A stretch of DNA of 64,000 bases. Origin: Pelagisphaera sp964404745 (GTDB lineage: Bacteria; Verrucomicrobiota; Verrucomicrobiia; Opitutales; Opitutaceae). Every line of letters starts with the position of its first letter. Position 1 is the stretch's first letter. This document shows positions 42,174-50,924 of the stretch, one piece after another. The translations under genes and the position numbers were made by a program. The DNA lies in assembly GCA_964404745.1 (NCBI GenBank), contig CAYOLG010000008.1:74375-138374 (forward strand), written 5' to 3'. Under the pieces are notes generated by a model, which was not told the DNA's origin, ran no database searches, and saw only the letters and a program-made list of their open reading frames with translations.

Positions 42174-42680
42174 CTAGTTATTCATCGGCTCGATCTGGTT
42201 GCGATCGATCTCGACTTTGGCTTGGGACTCCATGAGGTCCAGAAGAATAGATACTCGTTCCTCTTGGGAGGTTTCACGCATGAAGACGGCCTCGAGGCCT
42301 TGCATCGGGCCATCCGTGATTCGTATCCGGTCGCCCGCCTTGATGGGCCTAGGCTCAAGGGTGATGATATCGCCGTCGACCCCGGCCCAATCGCGAATTT
42401 GGGCGATCGTTTGATCGGAAACTTCCGTTGGGCGATTTCCTGTGCTGACGACTCCGATTACATCGCGGCCGTAGGTAACGGCCCGGTAGTTTTCCGCAAG
42501 ATCGAGCCGGCAGAACAGGTAGCGGGGAAAAAGGGGCTCGAGAACCTCGCGACGGACGCGTCGAATGGTCTTCTTTCGTTTCAGCCGCGGATAGTAGGTT
42601 TCCAAGCCCAACTCGTTCAGCAAGTAGTGTTCTACGAGCTTCTCTTTCTTGGGCTTGGTATGAATGCAATACCAGTTCAT
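42174..42680 (-). CDS. NusG-like (RfaH/UpxY-type) transcription elongation factor
   Basis: 168 residues. The N-terminal NGN domain begins WYCIHTKPKKEKLVEHYL and has LEPLFPRYLFCRLD, typical of specialised NusG paralogues. A short KOW-containing C-terminal domain (IKAGDRIRITDGPMQGLEA) follows. Such paralogues load onto RNA polymerase early and prevent premature termination in long polysaccharide operons. Here it heads the gmd-fcl pair on the minus strand (29 bp before gmd), the classic position of an operon-specific factor. The 262-bp leader upstream has no recognised ops element. Confidence 0.85.
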   Translation of the reverse strand: MNWYCIHTKPKKEKLVEHYLLNELGLETYYPRLKRKKTIRRVRREVLEPLFPRYLFCRLDLAENYRAVTYGRDVIGVVSTGNRPTEVSDQTIAQIRDWAGVDGDIITLEPRPIKAGDRIRITDGPMQGLEAVFMRETSQEERVSILLDLMESQAKVEIDRNQIEPMNN

Positions 42681-42942
42681 GAGTCCTGTATGGGCACCAA
42701 CCCAGCAAGCACCAGAGATTTTTCAAGCATGGAAGGGTAAATAAGGATTAAGCTGGAAGCGACTAATCGTTGGAGGACGGCAGTAGAGAGGGCGAGAACA
42801 TATGGAACTTTTGAGTGTTGAAACGTGGAGACGACCTTGACCACGAAAGCCTATCTACAAAGCTGTTGGCTAGGGAACTAGGCGCTCGGAGTGGCGGCAG
42901 ATTTCGTTCGACACGCTAGTGGTATGCCGCTTTTCAGAGTCG

Positions 42943-43896
42943 ATGCGAATTCTCATTTCAGGGGCTGCTGGATACATCGGTTCAAACCTCGCGTTGGAGG
43001 CTCGATCTAGAGGGTATGATGTAGCGGGATTGGACGTATTTACCGGTTACTATAATCCTGATCTTAAGCGGGCCAATGAAAAGCGACTATTGGATGCGGG
43101 GATCCGCATTGCCAACGCCGATCTGGCGGAAGCCTCGCTTGAAGAGCATTTAGAAGGAGTCGACGGAGTGGTTCACTTGGCAGGCCAACCTGGGATTTCA
43201 GAAGCGACACCATGGGCGGACTACAATCGCAACAACGTCGTTGCGACCCACCGGCTAATTGAGGCATCGAGCGAAGCGGGGGTATCGAGATTCGTAAACA
43301 TATCCTCGTCCTCAGTCTACGGTATACGGGCAATGGATACAGAGGCGGCTGAGCCGAAACCTGCATCCTGGTACGGCGAAACGAAGTTGGCTGCCGAGCT
43401 TGAAGTGATGGGAGCCTATCGCCTGACCGAATTCCCTGCCTGTTCGCTGCGCCTTTTCTCCGTATATGGCGAGCGCGAACGCCCGGAAAAACTTTTTCCA
43501 AGGTTGATAAGAGCGATCGATCGGAACGTAGAGTTTTCCTTGTTTAAAGGTAGCGTGGACCATCAGCGCTCCTTTACCTATGTCGGAGATATCTGCCGGG
43601 CGATTTTACTAGTCCTGGACAATTGGGATCGAGCTGTTGGGGAAATTTTCAATGTAGGTTCCTGCAGGTGTTACTCGACGGGAGAAGCGATCGAGATCGT
43701 TGAAAAGATCATGGGCAAGCAGGCCCGCATCAGGACGATTCCTGCTCGACCGGGTGATCAAAAAGCGACACACGCGAACGTCGATAAGATAAGGCGCCAT
43801 TTGGGTTGGCAGCCCGAGACTCAGTTAAAAGATGGACTGAAAAGGATGGTTGCCTGGTACGAGACCGAGGTAAAAGGGCAGATCGAGTGGAAATGA
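42943..43896 (+). CDS. NAD-dependent nucleotide-sugar epimerase/dehydratase
   Basis: 317 residues from the ATG at 42943. This Met is chosen over one eight codons upstream because it immediately precedes the Rossmann motif RILISGAAGYIGSNLA. It shows extended-SDR features: VDGVVHLAGQPGI, NISSSSVYG and SWYGETKLAAE (catalytic Tyr/Lys). FSVYGERERPEKLFPRLI is of the kind found in UDP-glucuronate 4-epimerases and UDP-glucose epimerases. It is divergent from the NusG-like gene, next to the GDP-fucose module. It probably supplies another activated sugar for the same polysaccharide. The exact nucleotide sugar is unknown. Confidence 0.85.
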   Translation: MRILISGAAGYIGSNLALEARSRGYDVAGLDVFTGYYNPDLKRANEKRLLDAGIRIANADLAEASLEEHLEGVDGVVHLAGQPGISEATPWADYNRNNVVATHRLIEASSEAGVSRFVNISSSSVYGIRAMDTEAAEPKPASWYGETKLAAELEVMGAYRLTEFPACSLRLFSVYGERERPEKLFPRLIRAIDRNVEFSLFKGSVDHQRSFTYVGDICRAILLVLDNWDRAVGEIFNVGSCRCYSTGEAIEIVEKIMGKQARIRTIPARPGDQKATHANVDKIRRHLGWQPETQLKDGLKRMVAWYETEVKGQIEWK

Positions 43897-43998
43897 TGGG
43901 AGATCGTTTTTGCGGTGGCGGGTCTGCCCAATAGGTACAAGGATTCTAAGGTCGAATGAGGACGTTTATTGAGTTAAGCTGGTCCATCAGAATTTAGT

Positions 43999-45455
43999 AT
44001 GATCTCTTTCTGCCCTGTTACATTGGCCGGAATTTTCAGGAGTTGGCTGGTCTTGTCGCTGCTGGCGAATGTTCTGCNNNNNNNNNNNNNNNNNNNNNNN
44101 NNNNNNNNNNNNNNNNNNNNNNNNNNNNNNNNNNNNNNNNNNNNNNNNNNNNNNNNNNNNNNNNNNNNNNNNNNNNNTTGGCCGGAATTTTCAGGAGTTG
44201 GCTGGTCTTGTCGCTGCTGGCGAATGTTCTGCTCGAGGACGGTTGGGCTTCGGCCTCGCCTGTTCAAGAAGCCGTTTTCGAGGCGGTCTGGAAGGAAATT
44301 AGCACGAACTATTACGATCCCGAGTTTGGGGGTAAAGATTGGGATGCCATAGGGAAAGCGTATCGCCAGCGATTGTCTTTGATCGAGGATTCAGGCAGTT
44401 TTGACGGTTTGATTACGGAGATGCTGAGAGAGCTGGGAGAATCCCATTTCTCTCTGGCTTCGCCCTCTTTCAACGAGTTGATGCCCAATAGCTGGCGGGG
44501 CGGAGATGCCGGGATGGATCTATCGGTCGTCGGCAATCGGGTGATTGTTCACCGAGTCCAGCCGGAAGGAGCCGCTGACGTGGCCGGAGTGCGAGCTGGC
44601 TATGAACTGGTTTCGGTGGACGGCATTCGCGTGGCAGACTTGCGGCGGCAAATTGTCAAATCGGGAGTATTAAAGAATATAGTGCCTTACTATTTGAAAG
44701 AAGCCACCCGAAATCGTTTTCTTGGAACGCCGGGCAAACGAATCGCTTGTCGCTTGAGAGAGGGAAGGATTGGACGAATGGAGAATCTCGAGGTGGAATT
44801 GCAGCCGTACCAAGGGAGGATGTCGGCCCAATTGGGCCATCTAGCAGAATCGCCTATGGCTTTTGAAGCTAGGAAGCTCGATTCCAGCATCCATTATTTG
44901 AGGTTCGACTTGTGGTTTCCAAGTTTGATGGAGGAAATGCGCTCCATTATTCGGGGGCTGGACTCTGGAACTCAGGGCTTGATAATCGATATTCGCGGAA
45001 ACCCAGGAGGTATCGGATTAATGGCTACAGGCTTAGCGGGGATGCTGGTAGACGAAGAATACGAGATGGGGCGTATGCAATTGCGTCGCGGACACATGAA
45101 TTTCAACGTCTATCCGCAAAAAGGAGCATATCTGGGTCAGGTCGCGGTATTGATCGATAGCAACTCGATTTCCACAAGCGAGATATTCGCTGCTGATATG
45201 CGAGAATCGGGTCGGGCCCGATTGTTTGGCTCCAGGACTGCTGGAGCCGCCTTGCCATCGGTTTTCAAGAAACTTCCCAACGACTATTATTTACAGATGG
45301 CTATTGCGGATTACATCACCTTTCGCGGGAACCGGATCGAGCGATTGGGTGTCTTGCCTGACGAGGAGGTAGCGCTCTCGCCTTCCGAGCTCCGCCGGGG
45401 AGAGGATTCAGTGATCGAGGCCGCTCGAAAATGGATCTTGCGGCAACCACGCTAA
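43999..45455 (+). CDS. S41-family (C-terminal processing) protease, interrupted by a spurious gap
   Basis: The true start is the ATG at 43999. When the 100 N and one 55-base copy are removed, the frame reads through to 45455 as a 433-residue protein with a signal peptide (FRSWLVLSLLANVLLEDGWA). It has an N-terminal helical domain, a PDZ-like region (VHRVQPEGAADVAGVRAGYE, about 135-200) and the S41 core. The S41 core shows IIDIRGNPGGIGLM and the serine-bearing VAVLIDSNSISTSEIFAADM, ending at a Lys-containing strand. It cuts proteins in the periplasm. Predicting the gene without removing the artefact gives a wrong N-terminus in another frame. Confidence 0.88.
44023..44232. other. Artificial scaffold gap with duplicated 55-bp flanks
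   Basis: Bases 44023-44077 equal bases 44178-44232, on either side of 100 N (44078-44177). Removing 155 bases restores a single open frame for the S41 protease: the remaining 1302 bases are exactly 434 codons. This is strong internal proof that no sequence is missing. Confidence 0.93.
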
Positions 45456-45475
45456 AAACAGATAGAATTTGGCAA

Positions 45476-46201
45476 ATGGGTAGGTTTATCACTATTGGAT
45501 TTAGCGCCATGATTTTGGCGGGCGGTACGCCCATGGTGGTTGCGGAGATCGAGCCGGCGGCAGAAAAGATATTCGAATCATACGCCAAATTCCTAGGTGG
45601 CGAGGATGCCTTTGGGGAAATCGATACCGCGAGATTGACCATGACAATGGAGATGCCCGGTCTGGGCATGAATATGAAGCGGACGGTTACTTTCAAGGCG
45701 CCGGACAAGGTTTTTGTCGATGTCGACATACAGGGCTACGGGAAAATGTTGCAAGGATTCGATGGCGAGAATGGTTGGGCGATCGATCCAATCCAAGGGC
45801 ATCGGAAGTTGGCAGGCCGGGAGCTAGACCAATTGAAGGAGGAAACTAATTTTAAAGAGGGCCTTCATCTAACGGACAAGTATTCGTCGGCCGTGGTTGT
45901 AGGCAAGGGCGATGATGGCCTAACTATTATTGAATGCGTCAAGGCTGACAATGGGCTCAAGGAAACGCTCTATTTTGAGGAACCGGAGGGTATCCTGCGA
46001 AAGAGCGACTACACCGAAGATATCGGTCCGCAAGGGAGCGTGCCGGTTTCGGCTCGCGTTGATGTTTACGAGAGAGTAGGCGATATACGTCTACCCATGC
46101 AGACGAGCGCCGAGATGATGGGAACTAGCATGCGGGTAGTGATCACCAGTTTCGAACCCAACGTCGAAGTCGACGATTCCATCTTCAAAATGCCTGAATG
46201 A
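45476..46201 (+). CDS. Exported LolA-like / outer-membrane lipoprotein-sorting-like protein
   Basis: 241 residues from the ATG at 45476, which starts a signal peptide (FITIGFSAMILAGG). The mature part has the beta pattern of LolA/LolB-like proteins in Bacteroidota and Verrucomicrobiota: ARLTMTMEMPGLGMNMKRT, then FKAPDKVFVDVDIQGYGK, GFDGENGWAIDP and a C-terminal TSFEPNVEVDDSIFKMP. A role in envelope lipid or lipoprotein handling is plausible, not shown. The start lies 20 bases after the S41 protease stop, so they share a transcript. Confidence 0.72.
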   Translation: MGRFITIGFSAMILAGGTPMVVAEIEPAAEKIFESYAKFLGGEDAFGEIDTARLTMTMEMPGLGMNMKRTVTFKAPDKVFVDVDIQGYGKMLQGFDGENGWAIDPIQGHRKLAGRELDQLKEETNFKEGLHLTDKYSSAVVVGKGDDGLTIIECVKADNGLKETLYFEEPEGILRKSDYTEDIGPQGSVPVSARVDVYERVGDIRLPMQTSAEMMGTSMRVVITSFEPNVEVDDSIFKMPE

Positions 46202-46278
46202 GCGCTTTTTCGCAATCTCCTTTACCTCTGACCGAAACCTTCGATAGAAACTTTCTCAGCCAAAAACCTGATAAACCT

Positions 46279-46710
46279 ATGAAACCCATCGTCGCCTTTC
46301 TCATCGTTTCCATCATCGCATCCGCGTCGGCTTTCGGCGCGGACGCCCTCCCGAAAACGCCTTCGCCCAAAGGGGCTCAAGCCTACATCATATCGCCGAA
46401 GGATGGAGCCACTGTTAAGTCGCCGGCGCGCGTTCGCTTTGGCCTCGTGGGAATGGGGGTCGCTCCGGCAGGTGTCGATATTCCGGATACGGGACATCAT
46501 CACTTGCTCATTGATCTCGACGAGCTCCCCAGTATGGATGTGCCGCTTCCAGCCACGGAAAACGTGGTCCATTTTGGTAAAGGCCAGACGGAAGCGAAAA
46601 TCGAGCTCTCGCCAGGCAAGCACACCTTGCAACTCGTGCTCGGGGACAAAATACATTTGCCCCACTCGCCTCCGGTTATCTCCAAGAAGATCACGATTAC
46701 GGTGGAGTAA
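46279..46710 (+). CDS. DUF4399 periplasmic protein
   Basis: 143 residues from the ATG at 46279, where a signal peptide begins (IVAFLIVSIIASASAFGA). An upstream in-frame start at 46198 overlaps the previous stop and lacks a signal. The mature domain is DUF4399: AYIISPKDGATVKSPARVRF, GLVGMGVAPAG, TGHHHLLIDLDELP, then GKHTLQLVLGDK. The conserved His cluster suggests metal binding. The function of the domain is unknown. It lies in a run of exported proteins after the S41 protease. Confidence 0.82.
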   Translation: MKPIVAFLIVSIIASASAFGADALPKTPSPKGAQAYIISPKDGATVKSPARVRFGLVGMGVAPAGVDIPDTGHHHLLIDLDELPSMDVPLPATENVVHFGKGQTEAKIELSPGKHTLQLVLGDKIHLPHSPPVISKKITITVE

Positions 46711-46854
46711 TCAGGGTCTCGGAAATGAGTTCCAGCCGGGCTGTCTCAGGCAACTGAAGCCCGGCTTTTCTGCGGATTCCCAAGCGGAAAACGGGGCCTT
46801 GCCCTTTGGCTGCGTCTACGCCAGAAAAGATGGCAAGAAAACTCTAGACCAGCA

Positions 46855-48021
46855 ATGCTCATGGAATCGAACGAATCCGAATCGCTCCGCGATTACCAAC
46901 CTCCGAATACAAGCCTGCCCCAGTCCAACTCCTCAGAAGGCGCCCCGCAAGTTTCGCCACAGCAACTGGTCGGGTTTTCATTTACAGGGACGACAGGCGA
47001 ATACTTCCGGATCTGGATTGTCAATTTGCTGCTTTCGATTGTCACCCTGGGTTTTTACTGGCCTTGGGCGATGGTGCGAACGCGCCGGTATTTTTACTCG
47101 AATACGCATCTCGACGGGCATTCCTTCGATTATCTCGCCAAGCCTAAAAACCTGTTAATCGGCTACTTGATCGTTCTGGTCTTTTTCGCCATTTACCTGA
47201 TGGCGGGCATTTTCAATCCACTCTTCGTTTATCCGGTAATTCTCGTCTATGGCATCGCGGCTCCGTGGATGATATACAAGGCATTCCGGTTTCGGGCCAA
47301 AAATACATCCTATCGGAATGTCCGATTCAAGTTTTGCGGAAATTTGAGCGATTCGTACGTGACTTTTTTGGCCTGGCCCGCCCTCATTCTATTCACTTTC
47401 GGACTCATTTTGCCTTATTGGGAAATGAAGAAAAAGGAATATTTCTTCGACAATCTCCAGTTCGGAAAAACCGTCTTCAATTTTCGGCCCAAGGCTGCAG
47501 AGTATTACAAGTATTATCTGCTGTTTTTCGCCATTGGTATGGGACTATACTTTGTTCTTATATTCCTTGCCATAGGGGCAGCAGCCTTATTTGGGGCCAA
47601 CGCGAATACAACGAATCCCGATGCTTTGGCTGAAGAGGGTCTTGCTATTCTGATGATCATAGGCGCCGCGGTAGGCTACGCGTTTCTAATCTTGATCGCG
47701 GTCGTTTTTCAAAAGGGATTATGGGTGCTCATTTTCAACTACAATATGACGGTTTGGACTTTGGGGAAATTCGGTTTCGAATCGAAAATGAAATTGGCCA
47801 AATTTGTGGGTATCGCCGTGGGCAATTTATTCGCCAGCATCTTTTCCCTTGGCCTTTTGATTCCTTGGGCGAAAATTAGAATTACGAAATACAAAATGGA
47901 GAATCTCTATGTCAGGGCGCCCGAAGGGAAGTTGGGAGAGCATTTCGAAGCGGAGATGTATGAAGAAGGCGCGTTTGGCGAGGCGGCAACGGACTTCATG
48001 GATTTCGAAGTCGGGCTGTGA
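46855..48021 (+). CDS. DUF898 (YjgN-like) inner-membrane protein
   Basis: 388 residues. After a Ser/Gln-rich N-terminus, the repeated YjgN/DUF898 unit appears twice: FSFTGTTGEYFRIWIVNLLL with GFYWPWAMVRTRRYFYSNT, and later FNYNMTVWTLGKFGFES with PWAKIRITKYKMENLYVR. Between them are six or more membrane segments. DUF898 proteins have no proven function. The gene overlaps the start of an M48 protease gene by four bases (GTGA), a pairing seen in many bacteria, so the two products probably work together in the inner membrane. Confidence 0.85.
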   Translation: MLMESNESESLRDYQPPNTSLPQSNSSEGAPQVSPQQLVGFSFTGTTGEYFRIWIVNLLLSIVTLGFYWPWAMVRTRRYFYSNTHLDGHSFDYLAKPKNLLIGYLIVLVFFAIYLMAGIFNPLFVYPVILVYGIAAPWMIYKAFRFRAKNTSYRNVRFKFCGNLSDSYVTFLAWPALILFTFGLILPYWEMKKKEYFFDNLQFGKTVFNFRPKAAEYYKYYLLFFAIGMGLYFVLIFLAIGAAALFGANANTTNPDALAEEGLAILMIIGAAVGYAFLILIAVVFQKGLWVLIFNYNMTVWTLGKFGFESKMKLAKFVGIAVGNLFASIFSLGLLIPWAKIRITKYKMENLYVRAPEGKLGEHFEAEMYEEGAFGEAATDFMDFEVGL

Positions 48022-49055
48022 TTGAGTTCAAGGGCATTCTCTATCGATCGGGCTCTTCCCATGCTTTTGATGCCCTTGCCCAGGTTTCGGAGCGCGGGTC
48101 GATAAACCTTGCTGTGGGCAAAGACTCAAAACAGTATTCGATTATCGAATACAAAATAGAGCCGCGACTAGGAAAGGCTAATCGGGTTATCCGTTTCGCG
48201 GATGGCGTTCGATTCGAAACGGGCGACCACGAGGCGATCGCATCCGTGGAAGCTTTGTTCCCGTCAAGCCGCATTTTGCGCTTTGTCGATTGGATGGAGT
48301 CGCGTTGGCCGGTGGCTTTGGGGAGCCTAGTTGGGGTGGTCGTTTTCGTATTCGCGTTTTTCGAATATGGCATGCCCTTGATGGCAAAGTATGTAGCTTT
48401 CGAAGTTCCCCAAAGCGTGAGACGAACGCTCTCGGAAAATGGGCTGAAAACAATTGAGCGCTATGGGTCGTTCGAGGAGAGTTATTCCATGCGTATGCAT
48501 GAATTGGGCGAGGCCGCTTTCGAGCGGGCGCTGGACCTCGTCGCCGATTCGAAGAATCCTGAATTCTACTACGAGCTGCGTATCTACGCGTCGTCAGCCA
48601 TCGGACCGAATGCCTTCGCCTTGCCCTCCGGACTCGTCGTAGCGACGGAGGCTTTCATCGAGCTTTGCGAGAATGAAGAGCAAATGGTAGCGGTTTTTCT
48701 GCACGAGATCGCCCATGTGGAGCAGCAGCATGGACTGCGTTCCCTGATTCAGGATACGGGTGTATTTCTGATGCTTTCCATGGTTCTGGGCGATCTTTCT
48801 TCGCTCGGAGGTCTAGCGGCTTCGCTTCCCGCCTTGGCTGTGGAGTCCCGATATTCTCAGAATTTCGAGATGGAAGCGGATCTTTACGCTGGTAGGACAC
48901 TAGAGGCTAGCGGAATAGGAGCGGAGGCGTTGAAGGAAATCCTGATTCTGCTGCACAGCGATCTGCCCGATATAGATCTCGTTCAATTTCTGGGCTCCCA
49001 TCCAGGCTTGGAAGAGCGATTGAAGGCCCTGGATTTCCTGATGGAAGAGGAATAA
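48018..49055 (+). CDS. M48-family membrane metallopeptidase
   Basis: 345 residues from a GTG at 48018 that overlaps the DUF898 stop. A soluble N-terminal ~95 residues are followed by one membrane segment (about 101-118). The M48 catalytic domain has zinc motif HEIAH at 229-233, LPSGLVVATEAFIEL before it, and the third ligand in NFEMEADLYAGR. Such proteases act at the membrane face, often in quality control. Translational coupling with the DUF898 protein suggests a shared job. The substrate is unknown. Confidence 0.88.
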   Translation: MIEFKGILYRSGSSHAFDALAQVSERGSINLAVGKDSKQYSIIEYKIEPRLGKANRVIRFADGVRFETGDHEAIASVEALFPSSRILRFVDWMESRWPVALGSLVGVVVFVFAFFEYGMPLMAKYVAFEVPQSVRRTLSENGLKTIERYGSFEESYSMRMHELGEAAFERALDLVADSKNPEFYYELRIYASSAIGPNAFALPSGLVVATEAFIELCENEEQMVAVFLHEIAHVEQQHGLRSLIQDTGVFLMLSMVLGDLSSLGGLAASLPALAVESRYSQNFEMEADLYAGRTLEASGIGAEALKEILILLHSDLPDIDLVQFLGSHPGLEERLKALDFLMEEE

Positions 49056-49226
49056 TACTGTATGCGAGCTTTTTTGCATAGGGTACAGGGAACAAAGGAG
49101 TCCTTCGATCTTGCTCAAATTTGTCGTTTTAGCGGTCTTGATCTCTGGGGACAAACGGTCTAGCGGTACGGTTTTTATTCAAGGCTGCGTGAAATCGCGG
49201 ACAATTGGAAATCCAGGAAAACTAGC

Positions 49227-50450
49227 ATGAGCATTAAGAAAGTAGGCATTCTAACAGCGGGTGGTCTGGCCCCTTGTTTATCATCCGCCATCGGCGGACT
49301 CATCCAGCGGTATACGGAGATCGCTCCCGATGTGGAGATCATTTGCTATAAGAACGGCTATTGGGGACTGTTGAAGGGGCTCAGCATCACCGTGACGCCA
49401 GAGATTCGAGCCAATGCCGAAATCCTTCATCTCTACGGAGGAAGTCCGATAGGGAATTCGCGAGTGAAGCTGACCAACGTGAAGGATTGCCTGGAACGGG
49501 GATTGGTTAACGAAGGGGAGGACCCCCAGAAAGTAGCAGCGGACCAATTGGTGGCAGATCAAGTGGATGTCTTGCACACGATTGGCGGAGACGACACCAA
49601 CACGGCAGCAGCGGACTTAGCTGCTTATTTGGCAGAGAATGATTACGATTTGCGAGTAATCGGGATGCCGAAAACGATTGATAATGACGTTTACCCGATT
49701 CGTCAAACACTGGGAGCATGGACGGCTGCGGAGCAGGCGGCAGACTATTTCACGAATGTGGTGGCGGAGCACAATTCGAGTCCACGCATGCTGATCATAC
49801 ACGAGATCATGGGGCGTCATTGCGGTTGGCTAGCCGCGGCCACGGCGAAGGAGTATCATGATCGGTTGAAGACCAAGCCTTGGTTGCCTGAAATTGGTTT
49901 AAGCCGAGAGAGACACGAGGTTCACGCCGTCTATTTGCCGGAGCTGGAGATCGACCTCGACGCCGAAGCGGAAAGGCTAACCCAGATAATCGATGATCAT
50001 GGCAATGTTAACATCTTCCTCAGCGAGGGAGCCGGGGTTGACGCGATTGTGGCCGCCAAGGAAGCGGCAGGTGAAGAAATAATACGCGACGCATTTGGGC
50101 ACGTTCAGCTGGATTTCATAAACCCAGGCCAGTATTTTGCCAAGCAGTTTGCCGAGAAGATAAACGCAGAGAAAGTGCTCGTTCAAAAGAGTGGCTACTT
50201 TTCGAGGGCCGCGGCGGCCAATACGAGAGACTTGAATTTGATCAAGAGCTGCGTGGACACAGCCGTAGAGTCTGCATTGGCCGGTCTAAGCGGCGTTGTA
50301 GGCCACGATGAAGACAACCAAGGGATTTTGAGAGCCTGCGAGTTTGAGCGAATCAAGGGCGGTAAGCCGTTCGACACAAACCAAGAATGGTTCGACAATT
50401 TGCTTTCAGAGATCGGACAGCCTAAAGGCGCGTTGGCGGCAGCCCATTAG
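49227..50450 (+). CDS. pfp: Diphosphate (PPi)-type 6-phosphofructokinase
   Basis: 407 residues. The nucleotide loop reads GGDDTNT (120-126), and the catalytic loop PKTIDND (148-154) has Lys where ATP-dependent enzymes have Gly. Both the second Asp and the Lys are marks of PPi-dependent enzymes. MGRHCGWLAAATA is the fructose-6-phosphate site. The enzyme phosphorylates fructose-6-phosphate with diphosphate and is reversible, so it serves glycolysis and gluconeogenesis in the cytoplasm. It appears monocistronic. The donor preference is inferred from these residues. Confidence 0.88.
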   Translation: MSIKKVGILTAGGLAPCLSSAIGGLIQRYTEIAPDVEIICYKNGYWGLLKGLSITVTPEIRANAEILHLYGGSPIGNSRVKLTNVKDCLERGLVNEGEDPQKVAADQLVADQVDVLHTIGGDDTNTAAADLAAYLAENDYDLRVIGMPKTIDNDVYPIRQTLGAWTAAEQAADYFTNVVAEHNSSPRMLIIHEIMGRHCGWLAAATAKEYHDRLKTKPWLPEIGLSRERHEVHAVYLPELEIDLDAEAERLTQIIDDHGNVNIFLSEGAGVDAIVAAKEAAGEEIIRDAFGHVQLDFINPGQYFAKQFAEKINAEKVLVQKSGYFSRAAAANTRDLNLIKSCVDTAVESALAGLSGVVGHDEDNQGILRACEFERIKGGKPFDTNQEWFDNLLSEIGQPKGALAAAH

Positions 50451-50469
50451 GGCAAACCCAAACAAAAGC

Positions 50470-50924
50470 TTAAATCGCGTACTCAGGAACGGTTGGCCGC
50501 TCGACCACTTCAATAGTCGTCAGTCCGAGGATCGCTTTTCTCAAGGCGTCCTGCGCAGCGACATACAGCCGATTTGCTCAGCGGCTTGCTGAAGCTTGTA
50601 GATCGGATCGCTATTCAAGATCATGCTTCGCATTTCCTCGAAGATTTCCAGAAACTCGTGGATAGCGATGCGGCCTGAGAAACCGGTCATTCGACAGGAT
50701 CCGCAACCACGCCCGCGATAAAGAGTAGCGTCTCGGAAGGTTCCAGGCTCGAAGTACTTGAGCAGCACTTCGTCCGGCGGCATACAGGCCTCCTTGTAGC
50801 TTTCGCAAATCCGCCCTACTAGACGTTGGGACATCACGCCATTGATCGATGGCGTTACCACGAATGGATCAACGCCGATTTCGGTCAGCCGCAGGATCGC
50901 TTGAACGGCATTATTCGTGCGCAC
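50470..50924 (-). pseudogene. Type II secretion/type IV pilus ATPase (GspE/PilB) C-terminal fragment
   Basis: Only the C-terminal third remains: RTNNAVQAILRLTEIGVDPF, then GVMSQRLVGRIC, the zinc-type cysteines in RGCGSCRMTGFSGR and HEFLEIFEEMRSMI. The Walker A/B part is absent. A frameshift near 50557 moves the true end (DALRKAILGLTTIE, stop at 50470) into another frame. It is joined, in the same frame, to the broken histidine kinase just upstream. It is therefore a dead, rearranged fragment. Confidence 0.8.

Noticed and set aside
42681..42942. ops element upstream of the NusG-like gene
   Set aside because: No GGCGGTAGC-type sequence was found in the leader on the minus strand.
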